Positions 58,365 through 64,000 of a stretch of DNA of 64,000 nucleotides are shown here, in pieces. The stretch is from VYDC01 sp963667515 (GTDB lineage: Bacteria > Chloroflexota > Dehalococcoidia > UBA2979), in NCBI GenBank assembly GCA_963667515.2, contig CAXXXY010000011.1:248001-312000 (forward strand), read 5' to 3'. Positions within the stretch are counted from its first letter, which is position 1; every line of letters starts with the position of its first letter. The notes beneath the pieces are model-generated. The model ran no database searches. It was not told the DNA's origin and saw only the letters and a program-made list of their open reading frames with translations. The position numbers and the translations under genes are program-made.

Positions 58365-58670
58365 CTACGCGCTGGCGAGCGCCTCCTCGACCAGGCTCAC
58401 GGGGTCCGTGGGTCCGCTCGGCGGACGGCGGATGACGCGGATCTCGGGCAGCGCCTCGACGACCCCGCCGACCGCGCGGCGGTGCTCGTCCCACGGAACG
58501 CCGCCGCCGATCAGCAGGACGTCGAACGGCTCACGCCCCGCGAGGTCGATCGCCTCCCCGTCGGTCGTGCTGCCGCGTCCGGTGAAGCCCGCGGCTTCCA
58601 GCGTGCCCAGCACGCCGCGCGTCAGGCTCGGGTGCTTGCCGAGGATCAGAACGTGCGCCTTGCTCGCCAT
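58365..58670 (-). CDS. Small receiver-like protein (101 aa)
   Basis: A 101-residue protein with an alternating strand/helix pattern like a response-regulator receiver: HVLILGKHPSLTRGVLGTLEAAG, then FDVLLIGGGVPWDEH. The expected phospho-acceptor Asp after the third strand is replaced (LLIGGG). It may therefore be a degenerate receiver or another Rossmann-like small protein. It lies between the MarR-type regulator and the exporter remnant on the same strand. A copy of the MarR-site 10-mer occurs 100 bp upstream. Confidence 0.6.
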   Translation of the reverse strand: MASKAHVLILGKHPSLTRGVLGTLEAAGFTGRGSTTDGEAIDLAGREPFDVLLIGGGVPWDEHRRAVGGVVEALPEIRVIRRPPSGPTDPVSLVEEALASA

Positions 58671-58769
58671 CGAATGCCTCCCCCGCTGCCCGTCCGGCCC
58701 CACGTTCGCTCCGCTGGATGTCGTGGCGTGCCTCCTGTACTGCCGTGGTGACGATGCAGCTCGTTCGCG

Positions 58770-58779
58770 TACTAACGAA
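58770..58779 (-). promoter_or_regulatory. Second copy of putative MarR-site motif
   Basis: On the minus strand this reads TTCGTTAGTA, the same 10-mer as at 59279-59288. It lies 100 bp upstream of the small receiver-like gene and ahead of the exporter remnant, within flanking TTCG/CGAA symmetry. An operator for the neighbouring MarR-type protein is the simplest reading. Confidence 0.5.
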
Positions 58780-58806
58780 ACGGCCACGGAGAGTCGTCCG
58801 ATGCGT

Positions 58807-59268
58807 CTAGCGGGCTCCCTCGTTGAGGCTGCGGCCCACGACTTCGAGCAAGCGGTCGAGCGCAGCTCGCTCCTCCGCCGAGAGGCCGGCCAGCGTCTCG
58901 TGGTCGAGCCGCTGCCAGGCTCGGTAGACGCGCGGGCGCAGCGCGCTCGCCTTCCTCGTCGCGCGCACGCGCACGATCCGGTCGTCGTGGGGGTCGCGTC
59001 GACGCTCCACGAGTCCGGCTCGCTCGAGCGACCGCAGCCCGACGGTGACGGTCGCCTTGCGGACGCCCACGCGGTCGGCGAGCTCCGTCTGGCTAAGCGC
59101 CCCACCGCTCCACAGCGCCTCGAGCACCATCTCCTGGCCGACGTGGAGCCCCAGCTCGCCCAGCAGGTCGCTCGCGCGCTTACGGTGCGCCCTCGCGACC
59201 TGGGCGATCCGGTAGCTGCTCGTCCCCTGGATCCCCGGCTCGTCGCGTCGTCGCCGCGTGCTCGCCAT
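58807..59268 (-). CDS. MarR-family transcriptional regulator
   Basis: A 153-residue winged-helix regulator. Helix 1 is AQVARAHRKRASDLLGELGLH and the DNA-binding part is LSQTELADRVGVRKATVTVGLRSLERAGLVERR. The wing is DPHDDRIVRVRATRKA, and the C-terminal dimer helices end in GRSLNEGAR. MarR proteins usually repress drug-efflux or degradation genes and release on ligand binding. ATG 59268 is close to the palindrome TTAGTATACTGA, likely its own operator. The downstream genes include a (broken) DHA2 drug exporter. Confidence 0.92.
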   Translation of the reverse strand: MASTRRRRDEPGIQGTSSYRIAQVARAHRKRASDLLGELGLHVGQEMVLEALWSGGALSQTELADRVGVRKATVTVGLRSLERAGLVERRRDPHDDRIVRVRATRKASALRPRVYRAWQRLDHETLAGLSAEERAALDRLLEVVGRSLNEGAR

Positions 59269-59278
59269 CGGCCCTCTA

Positions 59279-59294
59279 TTCGTTAGTATACTGA
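59279..59294 (-). promoter_or_regulatory. Putative MarR operator
   Basis: The near-palindrome TTAGTATACTGA (59283-59294), preceded by TTCG, lies about 11 bp upstream of the MarR start codon. It is an AT-rich patch in very GC-rich DNA. It shares the 10-mer TTCGTTAGTA with the site at 58770-58779. Its position would allow autorepression. Confidence 0.55.
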
Positions 59295-59471
59295 CTGTAT
59301 GGCGCGCGATGCCGGCCGTCAACCTGGCGCCCGGCGGGCGCACGCGCGGATCGGAGGATGTCCAGTGACCGCTCGCACCAGCGCGTCGAGAGGCGCGGAG
59401 CACCGCCCCGACCTCGCGGGCGCCGTGTGCGTGCCCGCGGTGCCGACGAGGAGCCGGGGCTCGCGCGGCTG

Positions 59472-59822
59472 CTAGGCGCGGGCGTCCCCGCCCTCGATCG
59501 AGGCGCGCAGCTCGGCGAGCTCGCGGGTGAGCCGCGCCTCCGCCGCGTGCTGCCGCTCACTGAGGGCGCGGTGCTCGCCCGCCAGCTCGTCCACCCGCCG
59601 GAGCTGTTCATCGCGGACGGCGTCGAGCGCGGCCGTCATCTCCTCGCGGAACTCGCCGAAGATCCGGGCCTGCTCATCCATGAAGCGCGACGTGGCCTGG
59701 CGAAGCAGGTTCCGCGCCTGCTCGCTGGCCTCGGCGTTGGCCTCGATCCGCTCGAGCGCGGACCGGAGTCGCTCGGCGAGGATCTCCGGGTCGGCGGATC
59801 CCTCGGCCTCGTCTCGATTCAT
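59472..59822 (-). CDS. Small coiled-coil protein (116 aa)
   Basis: A 116-residue, highly charged helical protein. Heptad-like patterns run from about 15 to 105 (LAERLRSALERIEANAEASEQ, RFMDEQARIFGEFREEM, LRRVDELAGEHRALSERQ), with no Cys. It lacks a signal peptide and any recognised domain. ATG 59822 gives MNRDEAEGS. It could be a structural or chaperone-like coiled coil. The 305 bp between it and the gene at 60128 hold nothing I recognise. Confidence 0.55.
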   Translation of the reverse strand: MNRDEAEGSADPEILAERLRSALERIEANAEASEQARNLLRQATSRFMDEQARIFGEFREEMTAALDAVRDEQLRRVDELAGEHRALSERQHAAEARLTRELAELRASIEGGDARA

Positions 59823-60127
59823 CGCGTGGGCCTCTGTCCCGCGGGTTCGTCCGGTGCGCCGCTCGAGGACGGGGGCGGCGCTGGCCGCTCTCCCGCGTCG
59901 CCGCGATCCTCGCGTGCTCGGGGATTCTAGCGTCGCGGGCGTGCCGCGCCGGGCGCTCGCCGCCGACGCAACTCGCGCCGCGGGTGCGCGATGTCGTAAT
60001 GGCACCGCTGGCCCGCCGGCCTCGGCGGCGGCCATGCGCGCATCACGCGCGAGGGCTACCATCGCACGGCAGCTGCTGGCTCCTGCCCCCGAGGCAGCCC
60101 GAACGCAGCAGGCTCGAAGGAGTCCCG

Positions 60128-60563
60128 ATGCCCGATGTCGCCACAGCGCTCAAGGCGGAGATCACCCGCCTGGCCCGCAAAGAGATCAAGCAGCAGGTTG
60201 GACCGCTGAAGAAGACGGTCGCCGAGCAGCGGCGGACCATCGCGGGGCTCAAGCGGCAGGTTGCGGCACTCGTGCGCAGCGATGCCCTCGTGCAGGAGCA
60301 GGGGAAGCGGCGCCTCGCCGAGACTCCGACCGCCACCACCTCCGCCCGCGTCCGCTTCTTCGCCGAAGTGGGTGAAAGCCGACCGCACGCGCCTCGGGCT
60401 CTCCGCGAAGGACTACGGCCTCCTCGTCGGCGTCTCGGCGCAGACCATCTACGGCTGGGAGGAGGGCAAGTCGAAGCCGCGCGCGACAGCGCTGGCTGGG
60501 TGGGCGGATCTGCGTGGGATCGGGAAGCGGGAGGCGTCACGCCGACTGGCACTGCTGAGGTGA
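60128..60563 (+). pseudogene. Coiled-coil plus XRE-type helix-turn-helix protein, frameshifted
   Basis: ATG 60128 behind GAAGGAG opens a protein with a basic coiled coil (IKQQVGPLKKTVAEQRRTI). At about 60357-60359 one extra base breaks the frame. The C-terminus then reads, in the other frame, WVKADRTRLGLSAKDYGLLV and GVSAQTIYGWEEGKSKPR, a Cro/XRE-type helix-turn-helix, ending RREASRRLALLR-like at 60563. Without the shift it would be about 145 residues. It is probably a DNA-binding regulator or nucleoid-type protein. Confidence 0.65.
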
Positions 60564-60638
60564 GCCCGCGCTAGCCATCCGACGTCAACGGCTCGGGGTG
60601 CCTACCGCCGGTCGTCCTCCCGCGCGAGCCAGGTACTG

Positions 60639-60839
60639 TCAGTGGCTCGTCGTCGGTGGCCGGTCCCTCGCCTGCGGCGCCGTCCTCAGCCAGTCGAGGA
60701 GCTCCGCCCGGCAGCTCTCGCAGACCTCGAAGGTCTCGGGCCCGGAGGCCATGGTGCCGACCACGGCTAGCGAGTCGCTCGCGACGGTGACCCCCCAAAG
60801 ATTATCCCTCGAGTGGACAGTCGAGCATCGGTCGCACAC
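60639..60839 (-). CDS. Small zinc-ribbon-like protein (66 aa)
   Basis: A short frame with two C-x2-C pairs: VCDRCSTVHSRDN near the start and FEVCESCRAELLDWL near the end, the pattern of a four-Cys zinc ribbon. GTG 60839 is the only near start and lacks a clear ribosome-binding site, so the beginning is uncertain. It follows the lipoprotein gene on the same strand after 62 bp. Its function is unknown. Confidence 0.4.
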   Translation of the reverse strand: MCDRCSTVHSRDNLWGVTVASDSLAVVGTMASGPETFEVCESCRAELLDWLRTAPQARDRPPTTSH

Positions 60840-60901
60840 GTATCGAGCCCGGCCCGCACCGCGCTCGGTCCCCCCGAGGGCTCGCGTCGTGCTCGGGCGG
60901 G

Positions 60902-61834
60902 TCAGCTCCGGCGACCAGCGAGCTCGCTCTCGACCTCTTCCTCGACATCGTCGAGGAACTCCTCGGCGCAGTCGAGGTCGGCCTGCGCGATCGCTCGCTC
61001 CTCCCCCTGCAGGGCGGTGAGCGCCGCGAGGGCGCTCCCGGTGAGCGCGCTCGGCTCGCCGTCCCCGACGATGGCGTCGAGGCGCTCCGCGATCTCGTCC
61101 TCGGCGTCCTCCTGCCGCTCGTAGTCGAAGCCCTCCTCGCTCATGCAGGCCGCCCACTCCCCGCGGGCGGCGACCATGCGCGGGTCCTGGTCGACGAGCA
61201 CGTCGAAGGGGTTCGTGTAGCTGGCGTCGAGCTGCTCGGCGTCGAACGACTGCTCGATCGCCTGCGCCGTGCATCCGCCGGTCTCGGCGAAGTCCTCGTC
61301 GTCGAGGGTCAGCACGAAGGTGGCGCGCCCGTCCTCGCCCAGCAGCGTGCGCACGTAGGCCGTGCGATCGGCGGGCGCGAGCTGCTGCAGCAGCCGCACG
61401 TTCTGCTCGCCGAACACCGTCGCCGCGCCCGGGTCGTCGAACTGCGTCGAGATCCCGTAGCCGAACTGCGCGACGAAGTCCTCGTCGCTGAGGCCGGGGC
61501 TGCTGCCGAGCGCGTCCATCGCGTCCCGCACCGTCGAGGCGTCGACGCGGACGTACTCGAAGCCGGCGGCGGTCATGCAACGGGCGATCCGCGCCTCGAC
61601 GGCATCGATCGCCTCCACCAGCTGCTGCTCGCTCATCCCGAACTCGTGCGCCCCGCCGAAGCCGGCGGGCGCGCCGGTGCCGCCGGGCTCGGCCGCGCCG
61701 GCGCCGCGGTCGGGCTCGGAGCCGCCGCCGCAGGCGGCGACCAGCAGGACGGCTATCGCCGCGCCCACCGCCAGGAGCGGCCCGCGCAGTCGCCGTGGTC
61801 CTGCGATCGGCGCCGTGTTCCAGATGCTGGGCAT
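60902..61834 (-). CDS. Hypothetical lipoprotein (310 aa)
   Basis: A 310-residue acidic lipoprotein. The signal peptide has a basic start (PRRLRGPLLAVGAAIAVLLV) and a lipobox VAACGGG. The mature part is mostly helical and rich in Glu, Asp and Ala, with four well-spaced Cys (in ARCMTAAGF, GGCTAQ, AACMSEEGFDYE and LDCAEEF) that may form two disulfides. The motif CM-x3-GF(D/E)Y occurs twice, suggesting an internal duplication. Similar proteins occur in actinobacteria without known function. It is divergent from the export adaptor at 62060, across a control region with phased CTGAA repeats. Confidence 0.8.
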   Translation of the reverse strand: MPSIWNTAPIAGPRRLRGPLLAVGAAIAVLLVAACGGGSEPDRGAGAAEPGGTGAPAGFGGAHEFGMSEQQLVEAIDAVEARIARCMTAAGFEYVRVDASTVRDAMDALGSSPGLSDEDFVAQFGYGISTQFDDPGAATVFGEQNVRLLQQLAPADRTAYVRTLLGEDGRATFVLTLDDEDFAETGGCTAQAIEQSFDAEQLDASYTNPFDVLVDQDPRMVAARGEWAACMSEEGFDYERQEDAEDEIAERLDAIVGDGEPSALTGSALAALTALQGEERAIAQADLDCAEEFLDDVEEEVESELAGRRS

Positions 61835-61896
61835 GCGTCTCTCCTCGTCCTGGTCCGGGGAGACCCGGCGTGCGAAGGCAGTGAGGCACGCGCGCG

Positions 61897-61987
61897 CTGA
61901 ACCCCGACTGAAGGGCGCTGAAGACGGGCTGAACGCGCTGGAGAGGCCGCCATCGCCCGGACACCGGTGCGTTCAGCCGGTCTTCAG
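61897..61987. promoter_or_regulatory. Helically phased CTGAA array, response-regulator-like operator
   Basis: CTGAA occurs at 61897, 61908, 61918 and 61929 (spacing 11, 10, 11). Its complement TTCAG occurs at 61972 and 61983 (spacing 11). The two groups face each other, forming a 20-bp inverted repeat with one mismatch (61918-61937 against 61968-61987). The array fills the gap between the divergent lipoprotein and adaptor genes. Direct repeats at one per helical turn are the usual binding pattern of OmpR/PhoB-type response regulators. Confidence 0.65.
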
Positions 61988-62059
61988 CGTGGACCTGCGA
62001 GCATCCGCGGCCCAACGGGAAGCGCCGCCGACGGGCGGGGAGCAGCGCGAGGGGCGGCG

Positions 62060-63957
62060 ATGGACGCGCGACGGGCCGCCGTCCTGCTGCTCGCGGTCGT
62101 GGCGCTCTCGGCGCTCGCGGGCTGGACGGCCGCGTCCCGCATCCGCTCGCCGGCGGAGATCGCGGCGCGCACCGCATCTCCCCCCGCGTCGCCGATCCTC
62201 GTGCCCGCGGAGAGCCGCGTGCTCTCCACCGATGTCGTCACGCGCGGCACGGCGCGCTTCGGATCGCCGCAGCGGCTCTCGATCGCGTCGAGCGCACAGA
62301 AGCCGGGCGCCGGCGTCGTCGGCGAGCTGCCCGCGCTGGGCGCCGAGTTGCGCGAGGGCGACATCGTCCTCACCGCCTCGGGCCGGCCGGTCTTCCTGCT
62401 CGTCGGGCAGCAACCGAGCTTCCGCGATCTCGGGCCCGGCGACGAGGGCGCCGACGTGCGCCAGCTGGAGGACGCGCTCGCTCGGCTCGGCCATGACCCG
62501 GGCGTCGCGGACGGCGTCTACGACTCGCGGACCGAGGAGGCCGTGGCGGCGTGGTACGGCGAGGCCGCGTTCGCCCCGTTCACGGCCAGCGCGGAGCAGC
62601 GCGCGACGATCGGCGTGCTGGAGACGGAGCTCGGGGCGGCGCGCCTGGAGCTGCTCGCCGCGCGCGACGCCGAGCGTGCGGCCGACGCCGGCCTCGACGC
62701 CGCGAGCGCGACGCAGGCGGCGGGCGAGGCGGTCGCGAGCGGCGCGCTGCGCGCGCTGAGCGATGCGGTGAGCGAGGCGCGCGCGCCGACGCCGCAGACG
62801 CGATCGCCGCTGCCGAGATCGCCCTGCGCGAGGCGGCGCTGCGCGCCGTCACTGCCGGCACGCGTGGGAGCGCCGCCACGCCCGCCGAGACCGCGGCGGC
62901 CCGGGCGGACGTCTCGATCGCGCTCGCGAACGTCGAGGTGACGCGCCTCGCCGGCGAGCAAGCGGTCGCGGACGCCGTCGCCAGCGGCACGGCGGAGCAG
63001 ATCGCGGCGGCGCAGTCGCTCGCTGCCGCCGCGAGCCAGGCGGCCGCCGCGGAGCTGACGGCGAAGCAGACCGTGCTGAGCGCTGTGCTCGGGGGGTCGC
63101 CGCACATCGCCCCGACGGCAGAGGAGATCGCGGCCGCGCTGGCGGAGGTCAGCGTCGCGCGCGCCCAGGCGGAGGCCACCCGGCTCGCGGGGGAGCAGGC
63201 GGTCGCCGAGGCAGCCGCCGGCGTGCGCGCGTCGCTCGCGGGCGCCCGCCCCTCGCCGGAGCCGGTGCGCGCCGCGGCGGCGGCGCTCGACGACGCACGC
63301 TCGGCGGTGCGCGTGATCGGCGCGCGCGTCGCCCGACTCGCCGAGGACCTCGCGCGCGCCCAGCGGCGCGCCGGCGTGCAGCTCCCCGCCGACGAGGTGA
63401 TCTTCGTGCCGGCGGCGCCCGTGCGCGTGGTCGAGCGCCCCGTGGCGCGGGGTGCGCTCGCCCAGCAGGTGGTGCTCGCCGTCGCCGACGCGGCCGTAGT
63501 GGTGGACGGCGCGCTGGCGCTCGCGGAGGCGAGGCTGGTGGCCCCGGGGATGCGCGTCCGGATCGACGAGCCCGACCTCGGCCTCGCCGCCGAGGGCATC
63601 GTGCGCCGCGTCGCCGAGGCGCCGGGCACCGACGGCGTGGACGGCTTCCACGTCTACTTCGAGATCGCCGTCGAGGGTGCGCCGCCCGCGCTGGTGGGGG
63701 CCTCGGTTCGGCTCACGGTGCCGATCGAGTCGAGCGCGGGGAGCGTGCTGGCCGTGCCGGTGAGCGCGGTCTCGCTCGCGGCCGACGGCTCCTCGCGGGT
63801 GCAGCGCGACGCCGGCGGGACGCTCGAGTTCGTGACGGTCGCGCCGGGCCTTTCGGTGGACGGCTTCGTCGGCGTGACGCCGATGGGCGGCGACCTGGAG
63901 CCGGGCGACCTCGTGGTAGTCGGCTTCGACGCGGCCTCGAGCGTCGCGGCCCCGTGA
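62060..63957 (+). pseudogene. Export adaptor with peptidoglycan-binding domain, frameshifted
   Basis: ATG 62060 opens with a signal anchor (AAVLLLAVVALSALAGWTAA). A biotinyl-lipoyl-like hairpin segment follows (GELPALGAELREGDIVLTASG), then a PG_binding_1 domain (GDEGADVRQLEDALARLG, VYDSRTEEAVAAWY). An Ala-rich coiled coil is broken by one missing base near 62780-62795. In the other frame the coiled coil continues to the barrel and membrane-proximal domains (VEGAPPALVGASVRLTVPI, VLAVPVSAVSLAADG) and ends at TGA 63957. It resembles MacA/HlyD-type adaptors of actinobacterial ABC exporters. Its stop overlaps the next gene's GTG as GTGA. Confidence 0.78.
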
Positions 63958-64000
63958 CGAGCGTCTCCTCCGCACCGCCCGTCCTGGAGCTGCAGCGCGT
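63954..64000 (+). CDS. Start of probable ABC exporter ATPase (partial)
   Basis: GTG 63954 overlaps the adaptor's TGA by 4 nt. Only 15 residues lie in the window (VTSVSSAPPVLELQR), ending in the strand that opens LolD/MacB-type ATPases. The identity is inferred from this fragment and from the adaptor upstream. Confidence 0.5.
   Translation, partial: MTSVSSAPPVLELQR

Overview
This is a very GC-rich, gene-dense window from a bacterial chromosome. Several things point to an unusual soil or sediment heterotroph, probably Chloroflexota (Dehalococcoidia/SAR202-like) or a deep actinobacterial relative. They are the many paralogous family III CoA-transferases, crotonases, MaoC-type hydratases, acyl-CoA dehydrogenases and flavin-dependent luciferase-like enzymes, and the orphan oligopeptide-type binding proteins with Tat/lipobox leaders. 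The phylum is an inference from gene content; no rRNA or tRNA gene is visible.

Layout. From 1 to 14 kb lie two MFS transporters, two crotonases, a MaoC-type hydratase, a luciferase-like monooxygenase, an acyl-CoA dehydrogenase, a fused double CoA-transferase, a leaderless solute-binding protein and an overlapping CoA-transferase pair whose second member is cut by an IS481-type element. From 14.2 to 19.8 kb is a damaged island: IS481-type copy 1, a frameshifted GT2 glycosyltransferase, a GT4 glycosyltransferase split by an IS30-type element, and a chimera of a Tat leader with a MobB-like tail. From 20 to 35.4 kb acyl-CoA genes return: three crotonases, MaoC-like proteins, an acyl-CoA dehydrogenase, another CoA-transferase pair, a DM13 membrane protein, a frameshifted methyltransferase beside IS481-type copy 2, an alpha/beta hydrolase and a split-barrel flavoprotein. 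From 35.6 to 50.7 kb come MFS transporters, tandem repeats, IS481-type copy 3 (intact), a luciferase-like enzyme, two sister binding proteins, a decayed methyltransferase, a GNAT protein, and an apparent operon of Crp-type regulator, alpha/beta hydrolase and candidate selenoprotein. From 51 to 64 kb are a KefB-like antiporter, a BtuFCD/FepBDC-type metal-chelate importer, a MarR-controlled (now broken) drug exporter, small regulators, a lipoprotein, and the start of an adaptor plus ABC ATPase export system.

How it works together. The first 35 kb looks like peripheral catabolism of unidentified organic acids. Uptake would be by MFS carriers and binding proteins, activation by CoA transfer, then beta-oxidation-like dehydrogenation, hydration and crotonase steps, with flavin or F420 enzymes for oxidations. 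Several crotonases, CoA-transferases and alpha/beta hydrolases lack canonical catalytic residues, so the actual chemistry may differ from the family names.

The strongest unusual signal is at 46.85 kb. An in-frame TGA sits in the redox motif of a thioredoxin-like protein and is followed 20 nt later by a hairpin with a GGUCU loop, as in the Escherichia coli fdhF SECIS. A second is that each of three CoA-transferase pairs combines one module lacking the catalytic Asp with one that has it. A third is an IS481-type element that duplicates CTAG, a tetramer that in this window very often contains stop codons. Many single-base indels, mostly in G/C runs, break otherwise good genes; some are likely sequencing errors, so pseudogene calls need care.
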